A stretch of 64,000 bases of DNA from Lachnospiraceae bacterium (GCA_017938145.1 JAGBCB010000012.1:1-64000), one strand, 5' to 3'; positions 7,673 through 17,353 are shown, numbered from the stretch's first letter. Program-made: numbers and translations. Notes: generated by a model not told the origin, from the letters alone.

Positions 7673-9568
7673 CTAGACCGCTTCCAGCTGTTTTTCCAGC
7701 TGTTGCTTTTCGTATAAGTTTGCATAAAGTCCGCCTGCAGCCAAAAGTTCTTCGTGAGTACCGTACTCGGCCATTTTACCCTCATCAAGCACTAAAATGT
7801 GGTCTGCGTTCTGAATGGTGGAAATACGATGGGCAATAATAATGGTAGTCTTGCCCTCCCGGTTTTCCTTTAAGTTCTTTAAAATCTGTTCTTCGGTATC
7901 GGTATCTACCGCAGACAGGGAATCGTCTAAAATTAAGATTGGTGCATCCTTCATCAAAGCTCTGGCAATGGAGCTGCGCTGCTTTTGTCCGCCGGATACG
8001 GTAACACCGCGCTCACCAACCATAGTGGAATACTTGCGTGGGAATTCCATGATATTGTCGTGGATGCAGGCCATTTTTGCTGCTTCCTGTACCGCTTCCA
8101 AATCGCCGTACTCTTTATCTGCCTGGCTTTCTCTGTTATAGAGTTCCTGCTCCAGGTATGCTTCTTCGCCCTCCTTACGGCTCAGGAACAGCTTATGCTT
8201 TACCTTTTCCGCCGGGCGCTCCTTAAAGTTTCTGACGCCAAAGGCAATATTGGTCTGCAACGTATCGGAGAATAAGAAGTTATCCTGAGGCACATAAGCA
8301 ATCTGCTCACGCAGGGTTTTTAGCGGAATTTCGTTAATGTCTCTACCGTCGAAGGAAATCATGCCGTCTTCTACGTTATACATGTGTAACAACAGGTTGG
8401 CAACCGTGGTTTTTCCGCTGCCGGTACGGCCAAGGATTGCCAGCGTGCTGCCCTTTGGCACATTGACCTTGATGTTTTGCAGCGCATCCGGCAAAGCCTC
8501 TCTGTAACGGAAGGATAAATTGTTCAACTGAATACCGCCCTGCAGGCTTGTGATATCGTTGTTGGTCTTTTCGGTGTCTTTGATTTCCGGCTGTTCATCG
8601 AAAATGCTCTGGATACGGCTCATGGAAGCCATACCCTGGGAAAACATGTTAATACTGTCCCCCACCGCAATCATCGGCCAAACCAGGCTTCCGATATACT
8701 GGTTAAAGGCTACGAACTCACCCGGTGTAATATCTCCTTTGGATACCAGATAACCTCCGTATAATAAAGTAATCACACTGGAAAGACCGATAAGCGCCTC
8801 CAACAAAGGCCATACCACTGCATTCAGCTTTACTACACGCATGTTTTTATCTTTATTGTTCTTATTTGCTTTTGCAAAGGATTTCAGTTCCTTTTGTTCC
8901 TGCACAAATGCCTTAATAACACGGATACCGGAAATGCTCTCCTGTACCTCGTCGGTTAAATCGGAAAAGGCCTGCTGTTTTTCGGAGAAACGTTTTTCAA
9001 TGGCTTTGCCGTAATATACACCACCAAATAAGATGACCAACAGCGGAAGAACAGCAATCAGTGTCAACTCCAAATTGACATGCTGAATCATTTTTACCAG
9101 CACCATAATGGTCATGATAACCGCATCAAAGGTGGAGATAACCGCCGGACCAACCGCCATGCGGACGGAGTTTAAGTCATTGGTAAAATGAGCCATTAAG
9201 TCTCCGGTTTTATTCCGGTTATAGTAGTTCATGGAAAGCCCCGTTAAATGGGAAAACATGTCCTCACGGATTTCCAATTCAATTTTACGGCAGCTACCGA
9301 AAATGAAATATCGCCAAAAGAAGCGGCCAATCATTAAAATCAGACCTACCACAAAAATCAGGAACACATAATAAAGTGCACCTTTTAAATCCATGTTGCC
9401 GATGGTAAGGCCGTCGATGATATCACCGGTGTATTCCGGAATATACAGATTGGCGAAGTCCACCACAAACAGGGTGACAATACCACCCAGATAAGCCCAC
9501 TTATGTCTGCCTACGTATTTTAAAATCATTTTAGGAAAGGGCTTCTTTTCCTTTTTCTCTCTCTGCAT
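7673..9568 (-). CDS. ABC exporter half-transporter (degenerate-site subunit)
   Basis: A 631-residue partner of the downstream half-transporter. Membrane helices lie at ~20-310 and the ATPase domain at ~340-625. Walker A is GRTGSGKTT. Walker B reads LILDDSLSAVD, with Asp in place of the catalytic Glu, which marks the non-hydrolysing site of heterodimeric exporters such as LmrCD and TM287/288. The signature is VSGGQ. Compared with typical members, a charged insert of about 40 residues sits between the Q-loop region and the signature (~460-500). It follows the peptide-importer ATPase gene by 48 nt, so co-transcription is possible. Confidence 0.92.
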   Translation of the reverse strand: MQREKKEKKPFPKMILKYVGRHKWAYLGGIVTLFVVDFANLYIPEYTGDIIDGLTIGNMDLKGALYYVFLIFVVGLILMIGRFFWRYFIFGSCRKIELEIREDMFSHLTGLSMNYYNRNKTGDLMAHFTNDLNSVRMAVGPAVISTFDAVIMTIMVLVKMIQHVNLELTLIAVLPLLVILFGGVYYGKAIEKRFSEKQQAFSDLTDEVQESISGIRVIKAFVQEQKELKSFAKANKNNKDKNMRVVKLNAVVWPLLEALIGLSSVITLLYGGYLVSKGDITPGEFVAFNQYIGSLVWPMIAVGDSINMFSQGMASMSRIQSIFDEQPEIKDTEKTNNDITSLQGGIQLNNLSFRYREALPDALQNIKVNVPKGSTLAILGRTGSGKTTVANLLLHMYNVEDGMISFDGRDINEIPLKTLREQIAYVPQDNFLFSDTLQTNIAFGVRNFKERPAEKVKHKLFLSRKEGEEAYLEQELYNRESQADKEYGDLEAVQEAAKMACIHDNIMEFPRKYSTMVGERGVTVSGGQKQRSSIARALMKDAPILILDDSLSAVDTDTEEQILKNLKENREGKTTIIIAHRISTIQNADHILVLDEGKMAEYGTHEELLAAGGLYANLYEKQQLEKQLEAV

Positions 9569-9616
9569 GTTATGCTCTCTCTTTCTGCCAGTAAAATATA
9601 TGCGTTTTATTGTCTG

Positions 9617-11206
9617 TTAATGCACGGCCATATTATTGCGGAGCAGTTCTTTGGTATACGGATGCTCCGGATGTTCGAACACATCTGTTGTTGTTCCCAT
9701 TTCCACAATTTCGCCCTGATATAACACAATCACACGGTCACATACCCGCCGGATTACATTCATGTCGTGGGATACAAACAAATAAGATATCCCGTGTTCT
9801 TCTTTTAAACGGTACAGCAGTTCCAAAATTTGTCCCTGCACCGTAACGTCTAAAGCGGAAACCGGTTCATCCAAAATTACAATTTCCGGCTTCTGAATCA
9901 GAGCCGCCGCAATGGCCACACGCTGCCGTTGGCCGCCGGACAATTCTCTTACATAACGCTTGGCATGGCCTTCTTCTAATTCTACCTCTTTTAAGGCCTC
10001 CATGACAAGTCTTTTTCTCTCTTCTTTTGTGTAACCGCCTTGAATTTTTAGCGGTTCTTCCAATATCCAGCCGATTTTCTTTGCAGGATTTAAACTGCCG
10101 TAAGGGTCCTGGAAAACCATGCGGGGTGTTCCGGTGCCTTCTGCACGGATTAACTCGCCTTTTGTTAGAGGAAGCAGTCCGGTTAACGCCTTGGAAATGG
10201 TGGATTTACCGGAACCGGATTCGCCCACCAGGCCAAGCACTTCGCCCTTATATAATTCAAAGGAAACATTCTTTACTGCTGTGTTTATTTTTTCTTTTCC
10301 GAAAAAAGTTTTTTCCCGGTATTCGATAGTGGCATTTTTTAGCTGAAGCAGAGGAACTGCATTTGTTACACTTACACCTGCCAGCTGCTTGCCTGTGGCC
10401 GCCGCCATCAGTTTTTTTGTGTACTCCTGTTTTGGCCGGTAGAAAATATCTTCTTTGGTACCGCGTTCCACCACCTTGCCGTTCTTTAACACCAGTACCC
10501 GGTCGCAAAGTCTTGCCACCAGGGAAAGGTCGTGGGAAATAAACAAAATGGAAGTTTTGTAGGTCTCACAATAATATTTGAGAAGGTCTAAAATAATCTC
10601 CTGGGTTGCCGCATCCAGCGCAGTGGTTGGCTCGTCGGCAATTAAAAGCTCCGGACGGTTAATCATGGCAATGGCAATCATCACACGCTGCCGCATGCCT
10701 CCGGATAACTGGTGCGGATATTTTTTCAATAGCTCCTCGGGATCAGATAAACCGGCTTCTTCTAAAACCGCCAGCACACGTTCCCTGCGAAGTTCTTTAT
10801 TGTCTTTATACTTTTCTTCTTCATGAAGAAGAAGTCCTTCCTCCACCTGCTTCTCAATAGTTAAAACAGGATTTAACGAAGTCATAGGTTCCTGAAACAC
10901 CATAGAAATACGGTCTCCCCGAAGGGCCTGCCACTGTGCTTCTGTTTGGGAAAGCAACTCAATATCGTCAAACTCCATTTTATCGGCGGTGATTTTTGCA
11001 TCCTCCGGAAGAAGCTTCAGGATGCTTAGGGAGGATACGCTTTTACCGGAACCGGACTCGCCTACCAGGCCAAGAATCTGTCCCTTTTCCACATATAGGT
11101 CAATACCGTGGACCACTTCCTGCTCGCCTATTGTGGTGAAGAAACCATCCGTATCCTTTTTCACTTGAAAGGAAATTTTTAAATTTTTAATATCAAGTAA
11201 CGGCAT
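9617..11206 (-). CDS. Fused oligopeptide-type ABC importer ATPase (OppD-OppF like)
   Basis: A 529-residue protein with two complete ABC ATPase domains. Domain 1 (~1-265) has [16 protein letters not shown] and [11 protein letters not shown]. Domain 2 (~285-525) has [16 protein letters not shown] and [11 protein letters not shown]. Most Opp/Dpp systems encode these as two proteins; the single-chain form is also known (GsiA/YejF type). It energises the permeases encoded directly upstream (11253-12992), with the binding protein at 13028-14575. The ATG has AAAGGAGGAG upstream. The substrate could be peptides or a metal complex. Confidence 0.93.
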   Translation of the reverse strand: MPLLDIKNLKISFQVKKDTDGFFTTIGEQEVVHGIDLYVEKGQILGLVGESGSGKSVSSLSILKLLPEDAKITADKMEFDDIELLSQTEAQWQALRGDRISMVFQEPMTSLNPVLTIEKQVEEGLLLHEEEKYKDNKELRRERVLAVLEEAGLSDPEELLKKYPHQLSGGMRQRVMIAIAMINRPELLIADEPTTALDAATQEIILDLLKYYCETYKTSILFISHDLSLVARLCDRVLVLKNGKVVERGTKEDIFYRPKQEYTKKLMAAATGKQLAGVSVTNAVPLLQLKNATIEYREKTFFGKEKINTAVKNVSFELYKGEVLGLVGESGSGKSTISKALTGLLPLTKGELIRAEGTGTPRMVFQDPYGSLNPAKKIGWILEEPLKIQGGYTKEERKRLVMEALKEVELEEGHAKRYVRELSGGQRQRVAIAAALIQKPEIVILDEPVSALDVTVQGQILELLYRLKEEHGISYLFVSHDMNVIRRVCDRVIVLYQGEIVEMGTTTDVFEHPEHPYTKELLRNNMAVH

Positions 11207-11252
11207 AAAAGCTCCTCCTTTCTCCGTTATTTAAACTCTGCTTTTTGCAAGA

Positions 11253-12041
11253 TTATTCTTTTTCTGCTGTTACAAGGCCAAGGCCTAATGTTAAGGCCAA
11301 AATAGTAAGTCCCGGTGCCAACGCGTACCACGGGGCATTCCACAAAAAGCCCTGGGCCTCGGAAAGCATCCGGCCAAGGCTCGGGTCCGGCTGGGTGACG
11401 CCAAGACCTAAATAACTCATACCGGCTTCGGACAGCACCGCATTTTGGAAGCCCACCAGCAGGGATGTTTTTAACACCGGTTTGATATTCGGTAATATAT
11501 GAAAAACAAGAATGCGCATATCCTTTGCTCCCATGAGCTTTGCATTCCTGACATAGTCTAATTCTTTCTGTACCAAAACCTCACTCCGCACCACACGGGT
11601 AAAGCTTGGGATAAATACAATTCCAAGGGCAACAATTAAGTTATAGGTGCCCGGTCCGATAACTGCCACAAAGCAGATGGCAAGCAAAACACTCGGAAAC
11701 GCTGCCAGCACATCATTGACGCGCATCAGCACCGCATCCAGCCATCCGCCAAAATAAGCGGTAAGTGCTCCTGTGAATGTACCGATAACCGCTCCCACCA
11801 GCACCACACAAAGGGCAATAAAGAAACTGGTGGACGCACCTTCCATGACGCGGCTGAAAATATCCCTGCCGAACTGGTCCGTACCAAACAGATGGGCAAA
11901 GGACGGCGGCTGGTTCTTCTGCAGCACATTCATCTCATTGACCGGGTACGGAGTATAGAATAATCCCACCACTGCCATCAGAAGCACCAGTGCAATCATG
12001 GCATATCCAATTATTAAATTGTAATTTAACTTTTTCTTCAT
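11253..12041 (-). CDS. Peptide-type ABC transporter permease (OppC/DppC like)
   Basis: A 262-residue inner-membrane permease with about six helices. The N-terminal part carries the HLFGTDQFGRDIFSR region characteristic of OppC/DppC proteins. The ATPase-coupling loop (EALR-like, here LDYVRNAKLMGAKD) lies near residue 170. It is 15 nt downstream of the OppB-type permease gene. The C-terminus is slightly shorter than usual and lacks the common GDGLRD ending (here GLGLVTAEKE), which is probably tolerated. Confidence 0.92.
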   Translation of the reverse strand: MKKKLNYNLIIGYAMIALVLLMAVVGLFYTPYPVNEMNVLQKNQPPSFAHLFGTDQFGRDIFSRVMEGASTSFFIALCVVLVGAVIGTFTGALTAYFGGWLDAVLMRVNDVLAAFPSVLLAICFVAVIGPGTYNLIVALGIVFIPSFTRVVRSEVLVQKELDYVRNAKLMGAKDMRILVFHILPNIKPVLKTSLLVGFQNAVLSEAGMSYLGLGVTQPDPSLGRMLSEAQGFLWNAPWYALAPGLTILALTLGLGLVTAEKE

Positions 12042-12056
12042 GCTGCCAATTTCCTT

Positions 12057-12992
12057 TTATCGCACTCTCGGGTCTAATTTCTGATACATAATATCTGCCA
12101 AGGTATTCATAATAACTACAGTACTTGCAATGTAAATTACAATTGCCTGCACCACAGGGTAATCTCTGTTGGAAATAGAGGTGATAAGCAGACGGCCAAG
12201 TCCCGGAATATTAAACACCTGCTCCACCACAATACTACCGGCCAATACATCCGCTGCCATCATGGCAAGCATGGTAACCACCGGCATCATAACATTTATT
12301 AAAACATGATTTAATAATAATCTTTTTTCGGAATTTCCTTTTCCTCTTGCCGTACGCACATAGTCCATTTTCTTTTGTGCCACCACCGCATTACGGATAT
12401 ATCGGGTCATGGTAGCACACTTCGGCACCGCCACCGCTACCGCCGGCAGAAGAAGAAAACTAAGAAATCCGCCCAAGTCTTCCTGCGGATTCACATAACC
12501 GCCCACCGTAAACCAGTTAAGCAATATTCCAAAAAAGAAGGTAAGCAAAATACCAAGGAAAAACTGCGGCACCGCCATACCAATCTGGGACAGCACCGTT
12601 ACCGCCGTATCCATTGCTCCGTCCGGCTTCTTTGTTCCAAGCATACCAAGAGGAAAGGATACCAACGTAATAATTATCATAGAATAAATTGCCAGTGTAA
12701 TAGTGGCCGGCAGACGTTTTGCCACCAACTCACTCACCGGCAGATGGTACTGGGTAGACTCACCGAAGTCGCCCTGCAGGGCAGAAAACAGCCAGTCCCC
12801 ATACTGTACAATAACCGGGCGGTTTAAACCCAGTTCTTCCCGTAGTGCTTCCACGGCGGCCTCATCCGCATCCATGCCAAGATTTGCCACCGCAGCATCT
12901 CCGGGAATCAAAGAGAAAGCGAGGAAGCTTAAAAATGAAATGATGACAAGCGTAATAATGAGAGTTCCTATTTTTTTCAAAATAAATTTCAT
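12057..12992 (-). CDS. Peptide-type ABC transporter permease (OppB/DppB like)
   Basis: A 311-residue permease. It has the N-terminal helix (~8-30), the SLIPGDAA segment with the LREELGLNRP motif common to OppB proteins (~27-60), five further helices and a cytoplasmic coupling loop (~200-225, DYVRTARGKG). The C-terminal LADIMYQKLDPRVR is typical of the family. It follows the substrate-binding lipoprotein gene by 35 nt. An AGGAGG site precedes the ATG. Confidence 0.94.
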   Translation of the reverse strand: MKFILKKIGTLIITLVIISFLSFLAFSLIPGDAAVANLGMDADEAAVEALREELGLNRPVIVQYGDWLFSALQGDFGESTQYHLPVSELVAKRLPATITLAIYSMIIITLVSFPLGMLGTKKPDGAMDTAVTVLSQIGMAVPQFFLGILLTFFFGILLNWFTVGGYVNPQEDLGGFLSFLLLPAVAVAVPKCATMTRYIRNAVVAQKKMDYVRTARGKGNSEKRLLLNHVLINVMMPVVTMLAMMAADVLAGSIVVEQVFNIPGLGRLLITSISNRDYPVVQAIVIYIASTVVIMNTLADIMYQKLDPRVR

Positions 12993-13027
12993 TGTAAAAA
13001 CTTCCTCCTTTCTTTCAAAATATCAGT

Positions 13028-14575
13028 TTACTTTTCTTTGTAGTACACCAACGCCATATCCTGTACATACACCGGATAGAAGGTGTAACCGCCCAGTTCC
13101 TTGCTTACCGCGGTAAGCAGTGCCGGGTCCTGGATATAAACAGAAGCCGCATCCTCATATAAGAACTTCTGTAAATCCTTATATGCTGCAATTTTCTCCT
13201 GCTCCTCCACTGCTGCCAACGCCTTTGCAAAGGTAGCATCAAATTCTGCATTGTTGTAATTCATAAAGTTGTTGCTTGCGGTGGAATTGTATCTCTTTAC
13301 CACATCGCTCGGTGCCAGGTTGAAATCCAGTCCAACCACGGTAGCCTGATAATCTCTGCCCTTATACACGTCGGATAACCAGGTTGCCCATTCCACCGGA
13401 ACAATTTTAGCGGTAACTCCCACCTTCTTTAACTGCTCCACAATTACCTGGGCAGTGTCCATGTGGTACTGATAGTTGGACGGCACAGTCAAAGTAATTT
13501 CCAGACCGTTTGCATAACCGGCATCGGCCAGTAACTGCTTTGCCTTTTCCACACTGTACTCATAGCCGGCAATCGTATCATTATAGTAGCTTGCCAGGCC
13601 CGGTGTCATACCACTGTTGATTAAAGTGCCCCGGCCGCCGGATAACATATCCAGAATTTCCTGACGATTGACCGCATGGCAGAATGCCTGACGCACTCTT
13701 ACATCATCAAAAGGAGCCACTCCATTGTTTAAAAACATGGCCTGCACCAGATTCATGGTGCCCACTTCGATGGTATACTTCTGGGACAGCTGGGCTGCCT
13801 GCTCCTCGGTTAAATAAGGGAACACATGCACCTTGCCCGCCATCAGCTCCAAAAAGGCAGCATCGGAATTGGCATACACTTTAAAGGTAACCTTATCAAG
13901 ATATGCCGGTGTTCCGTAGTAATCCGGGTTCTTCTCCACCACGAAACTCTCAAGCGGTGCATAGGACACAAACTTAAACGGTCCTGTTCCCACCGGAGCG
14001 GTGGCCTGGTTCTCGTAATCACACGGAATAATCGCACAGGTAAGGAATGGCAAAAGCTCCGTATTGGCAGCCTTTAACTTAATAACCACCGTATGTGCAT
14101 CAGTTGCCACAACCTCGCTGATTGCACCAGAAAGCGCCGAATCCACTAAGACATTCGGGTCCTGAACGTCCAGCAAACCGGCGCAGCGTTTTACGGAATA
14201 TACGACATCTTCCACTGTAACAACCTTTCCATTGTGAAATTTAACATTCTCACGAAGGGTAAAGGTGTAAGTCATGGCATCCTCAGAGATGACATAGCTT
14301 TCTGCTACAGCTTCTACAAAATTTCCATCTTTATCAGGCTTAACAAGGCCTTCAAAAACATTAAACAGAACTTCGTCGGTTCCTGCCGCTACTGCAACGT
14401 GTGGGTCAAGACTGTCCAGATCCTGTGTGATTCCTACGACGATTTCGCCACCGACCGCAGGAGTTCCAGAAGAAATATCCCCGGGAGTGTCTCCCTTATC
14501 CGTACCGCCCTTGCAGGCACAAAGTGCAGTCGTCACGGAAAACATAAGTAATGCAAGAAGTAATTTTCTTTTCAT
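13028..14575 (-). CDS. Substrate-binding lipoprotein, SBP family 5
   Basis: A 515-residue extracytoplasmic binding protein of the oligopeptide/dipeptide/nickel class. The signal peptide ends in the lipobox LCAC (~18-21), predicting diacylglycerol attachment. The body shows the family stretch YTFTLRENVKFHNG near residue 110 and the usual two-lobed length. It is the first gene of a six-gene minus-strand run: binding protein, two permeases, fused ATPase, then the exporter pair. A good promoter lies at 14624-14652. The ligand cannot be told from sequence. Confidence 0.93.
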   Translation of the reverse strand: MKRKLLLALLMFSVTTALCACKGGTDKGDTPGDISSGTPAVGGEIVVGITQDLDSLDPHVAVAAGTDEVLFNVFEGLVKPDKDGNFVEAVAESYVISEDAMTYTFTLRENVKFHNGKVVTVEDVVYSVKRCAGLLDVQDPNVLVDSALSGAISEVVATDAHTVVIKLKAANTELLPFLTCAIIPCDYENQATAPVGTGPFKFVSYAPLESFVVEKNPDYYGTPAYLDKVTFKVYANSDAAFLELMAGKVHVFPYLTEEQAAQLSQKYTIEVGTMNLVQAMFLNNGVAPFDDVRVRQAFCHAVNRQEILDMLSGGRGTLINSGMTPGLASYYNDTIAGYEYSVEKAKQLLADAGYANGLEITLTVPSNYQYHMDTAQVIVEQLKKVGVTAKIVPVEWATWLSDVYKGRDYQATVVGLDFNLAPSDVVKRYNSTASNNFMNYNNAEFDATFAKALAAVEEQEKIAAYKDLQKFLYEDAASVYIQDPALLTAVSKELGGYTFYPVYVQDMALVYYKEK

Positions 14576-14623
14576 AACAATTCTCCTTTTCTATTTCCTC
14601 TCACTATTTAATTTGTCACGCTT

Positions 14624-14652
14624 ATCATACCGCAAATATACGCAAACTGCAA
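14624..14652 (-). promoter_or_regulatory. Sigma-A promoter of the peptide-importer operon
   Basis: TTGCAG (14647-14652) and TATGAT (14624-14629) with a 17-nt spacer. The binding-protein ATG is about 50 nt downstream. Confidence 0.7.
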
Positions 14653-14777
14653 GAGGAAAACTATACGAAAAGTCTTTGATTGAAAGGTAAATTTTATACA
14701 TATACTTCTACCGGACACCGGGGATTCATATAAATTATCAAACGAATAACGATTACTCTTCGGAGGTACCACCCAGA

Positions 14778-15134
14778 ATGAAACAAAACCTTATTTATCT
14801 TTTAAAAGGCCTTTTCTTTGCAGCCCTGATTCTTACACTTGCCACCCTGCTCCTTGCTTTTCTCATGATGAAAACCGGCTGGGGCGACGCTGTCATGTTC
14901 CCAATGCTGATTGTCTTTTTCTGCCTTTCTGCTTTCCTTGGGGGACGATACTTTGCAAAGCATGCGCAAAACCGACGCTTCCTGTGGGGAATCGGTTTCG
15001 GCGCTGCCTTTTTTGTCCTGTATGCCGTTGTAACTTATTTTCTTTCCCCGGACGGTGCCCTGCTTTCCGATAATGCTGTAACCTTCCTGATTTCTTCTCT
15101 GGCTGCCGGATGCGTAGGCGGGATGTTAAGCTAA
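14778..15134 (+). CDS. Small four-helix membrane protein (TIGR04086-like)
   Basis: A 118-residue protein with four hydrophobic segments (~8-30, 40-58, 68-88, 100-117) and little soluble sequence. It resembles the TIGR04086 family of uncharacterised Firmicute membrane proteins. CGGAGG lies about 11 nt before the ATG. It is divergent from the importer operon and convergent with the ABC-2 permease, sharing a terminator with it. Function unknown. Confidence 0.75.
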   Translation: MKQNLIYLLKGLFFAALILTLATLLLAFLMMKTGWGDAVMFPMLIVFFCLSAFLGGRYFAKHAQNRRFLWGIGFGAAFFVLYAVVTYFLSPDGALLSDNAVTFLISSLAAGCVGGMLS

Positions 15135-15155
15135 ACGCCCTACATACACAAACAA

Positions 15156-15184
15156 TGGCGCACCTGCATTCCGCGGGTGCGCCA
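15156..15184. terminator. Bidirectional terminator
   Basis: TGGCGCACC (15156-15164) pairs with GGGTGCGCCA (15175-15184). T-rich sequence follows on the plus strand. It serves the TIGR04086-like gene and the convergent ABC-2 permease. Confidence 0.75.
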
Positions 15185-15191
15185 CTTTCTT

Positions 15192-15851
15192 TTAAAACTC
15201 TTTCTTTTCCATAATTCGTAAAGAAACCAAAACAGAAACCAACATAAGCACTGCCCAAAGCGCCACGCCAATGGCAATGAACTGTCCTGCTGTCATGTTT
15301 TCCAACACACCCAACACCGGCATCAGTGCCTTCTGTACCGCTTCCACCTTAACAACTAAGTATGCCAAATATCCAATTGCCGCTATCGTACCAATCACAA
15401 TCAGGATGGCCACTCTGCTCTTTTCCGGACCGCATTTGATATACACCGGAATATAAAGAGCAATCATCAGCATTGCTGCCGCCAAAGTCATCACTGCGGT
15501 AATTGCAAACTCATTCCATGGTGCCAGCGCTCCAAAGAAACCGCCAATAAAATTAAGCAGACAGCCTATCAGCGCCACCGCAAGACCAATCAGCACCGAC
15601 ATCACATACTTTTCCACCACGTACATTTTCTTAGTGATTGGAAGGGTAAGCAAAAAGCTCATTCCCTTTTCAAAATAGTCATAAGAAATCGTTGTGATGG
15701 TCAATGTGGCCGAAACAAACATCATATAACCCATGGAAAAACTGATATTTCCACCATTGGTCCCCATAAATATACCTAACAGAACAATAATTAAAAATGT
15801 AGTTTTCTGATGCAGCAAAATGCGCAAATCTTTTACTAATAAACCTTTCAT
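15192..15851 (-). CDS. ABC-2 type transporter permease
   Basis: A 219-residue integral membrane protein with six predicted helices and the short N-terminal LVKDLRILLHQK segment typical of ABC-2 permeases. It begins 2 nt after the ATPase gene ends, in the same operon as a GntR/YtrA-type regulator. Such trios (regulator, ATPase, permease) commonly respond to cell-envelope antibiotics. Its actual substrate is unknown. Confidence 0.88.
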   Translation of the reverse strand: MKGLLVKDLRILLHQKTTFLIIVLLGIFMGTNGGNISFSMGYMMFVSATLTITTISYDYFEKGMSFLLTLPITKKMYVVEKYVMSVLIGLAVALIGCLLNFIGGFFGALAPWNEFAITAVMTLAAAMLMIALYIPVYIKCGPEKSRVAILIVIGTIAAIGYLAYLVVKVEAVQKALMPVLGVLENMTAGQFIAIGVALWAVLMLVSVLVSLRIMEKKEF

Positions 15852-15853
15852 GG

Positions 15854-16708
15854 TTATACCTCCCTTGTGCCGGAAATCAGCAGGGTAATAATCTGGTCAA
15901 TACCTGCCTTTTCGATTGCAATTTCCGGATAATTCTCCTGATAAAACTTCTTCTCCCTGGTAAGCAGTGCATATCCGAAGGCTTCCTTCTTCTTGCTCAT
16001 AATATACGCCTTATCAAGGGCCTCGTACTGCTCGCCTGTTACCTTTAACACACCAAATTCATCCAACAGTACATTGGTTTCTTCGTGAAGCACAATCTTA
16101 CCGTTATCAATCATGTAAACATCGTCACACAGTCCCTCTAAGTCACTGGAAATGTGGGAACTGATTAAAATACTGTTTTCACCGCTTTCCATATACTCAC
16201 GAAGCATATCCAAGATTTCATCTCTTGCCACCACATCAAGGCCGGATGTCGGCTCATCTAAGATGAGAAGCTTTGCCCCGTAAGACATGGCAACCAGCAC
16301 TTTCAGCTTTGCCTTCATACCGGTGGAAAACTCCTTAATCTGCTTATCCTGCGGCAAGCCAAACTGTTTACAACGCTCTAAAAACTCCTCTTTTTTGAAG
16401 TTCTTGTACATGCCCTTCATAATGCAGACAACATCTTTAACCGTCAGATAACCACTGAAACCGGAATCGGATAATACTACACCAATCTTTTCTTTTTCCC
16501 TTGCAGGAAGCTTAGCCACCTCCTTGCCATCCAAAGTAACACTGCCGCCGTCCAAACGGATAAGACCTAATGCTGCTTTAAACGCTGTACTCTTACCTGC
16601 ACCGTTTCTTCCGATTAAACCGGTAACGCAGCCTTCCTCTACCGTCATGGTGCAGTCAAGCTGAAACCCATCATACTTCTTAACTACCTGGTTAAACTCT
16701 AATTTCAT
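15854..16708 (-). CDS. ABC transporter ATPase partnering the ABC-2 permease
   Basis: A 284-residue ATPase with Walker A GRNGAGKST (~38-46), signature FSTGMKAKL, Walker B LLILDEPTSGLD and the H-loop SSHIS. The start at 16708 follows a perfect AGGAGG; an upstream in-frame ATG at 16735 is less well placed. It couples to the permease immediately downstream. The gap of 81 nt to the regulator gene contains two small hairpins, which may tune expression. Confidence 0.93.
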   Translation of the reverse strand: MKLEFNQVVKKYDGFQLDCTMTVEEGCVTGLIGRNGAGKSTAFKAALGLIRLDGGSVTLDGKEVAKLPAREKEKIGVVLSDSGFSGYLTVKDVVCIMKGMYKNFKKEEFLERCKQFGLPQDKQIKEFSTGMKAKLKVLVAMSYGAKLLILDEPTSGLDVVARDEILDMLREYMESGENSILISSHISSDLEGLCDDVYMIDNGKIVLHEETNVLLDEFGVLKVTGEQYEALDKAYIMSKKKEAFGYALLTREKKFYQENYPEIAIEKAGIDQIITLLISGTREV

Positions 16709-16789
16709 TTGAATCCTCCTTGTTTTGCGGAGCAAAATGCCCGCCCGCTAATTGCGGGCAGAGGATTTTTCCTCCTACTTCCCAACTGC

Positions 16790-17161
16790 TTATTCTTCCA
16801 TAAGCAAATCAAACAACTGACGAAGGTCTTCGTCATTCATACCACAGCTCTTACCCTTGCGGATCGCCGCATCCAAATCTCGCTCTACTTCCTTTTTCTG
16901 CTCCTCCAAAAGTAAATTCTGGTTGACTCCGGCCACAAAGCTGCCCTTACCGTGAACAGTTATAATGAAGCCCTCCTGTTCCAATGTGTCATAGGCTTTT
17001 TTTACTGTCAGGGCACTGATACGCAGGTCCTTAGATAATGTCCGCACGGAAGGAAGCATTTCCTCCTGCTGCAGTTCTCCCTGCATGATCATGCCTTTTA
17101 TCTGCTCCACAATCTGCTCGTAGATTGGCTGCATGGAAGTGTTATTTACTATTATGTTCAT
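16790..17161 (-). CDS. GntR-family regulator, YtrA subfamily
   Basis: A 123-residue repressor-type protein. The N-terminal winged helix (~10-78) shows the PIYEQIVEQIKGMI opening and PSVRTLSKDL...TVKKAYDTLE motif, and a short C-terminal helical tail is typical of YtrA regulators that sit next to ABC genes. The start at 17161 is chosen from the AGAGG site six nt upstream. Upstream lie a consensus promoter and a set of AACAGTT/AACTGTT inverted repeats (17206-17250), strongly suggesting autoregulation of the operon. The inducer is unknown. Confidence 0.9.
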   Translation of the reverse strand: MNIIVNNTSMQPIYEQIVEQIKGMIMQGELQQEEMLPSVRTLSKDLRISALTVKKAYDTLEQEGFIITVHGKGSFVAGVNQNLLLEEQKKEVERDLDAAIRKGKSCGMNDEDLRQLFDLLMEE

Positions 17162-17205
17162 ATGGTACCTCTTAAAAATTAAATGATATATCATTGTCGA
17201 CACAA

Positions 17206-17250
17206 ACAGTATATAACAGTTTGTAACTGTTGTCAACTGTTTTATACTGT
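17206..17250 (-). promoter_or_regulatory. GntR-ABC operon promoter with overlapping operator
   Basis: On the minus strand TTGACA (17231-17236) and TATACT (17208-17213) have a 17-nt spacer. The whole promoter lies inside a nested symmetry: ACAGTATA (17206-17213) mirrors TATACTGT (17243-17250), with three AACAGT/AACTGT blocks between. This is the layout expected for a YtrA-type repressor site blocking RNA polymerase. Confidence 0.8.
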
Positions 17251-17280
17251 TTATTTCATGTTACTGTCCACGCAACATAA

Positions 17281-17325
17281 AAAAGCCGATAAATTGTGTA
17301 CTTGTACGCAGATTTATCGGCTTTT
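17281..17325. terminator. Hairpin terminator with extended symmetric flanks
   Basis: AAAAGCCGATAAAT (17281-17294) pairs with its complement at 17312-17325, followed by T tracts both ways. Flanking sequence also pairs (TGTCCACGCAACAT with ATGTTGTGGACA), extending the imperfect stem outward to about 17257-17342. No gene ends here, so it may insulate the GntR operon promoter from the PHP gene. Confidence 0.7.
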
Positions 17326-17353
17326 TATATGTTGTGGACATAACTGTCGCCGT

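Noticed and set aside
12375-12827. 150-residue plus-strand frame opposite the OppB-type permease
   Set aside because: Antisense to a conserved gene, highly basic composition and no domain: a shadow frame.
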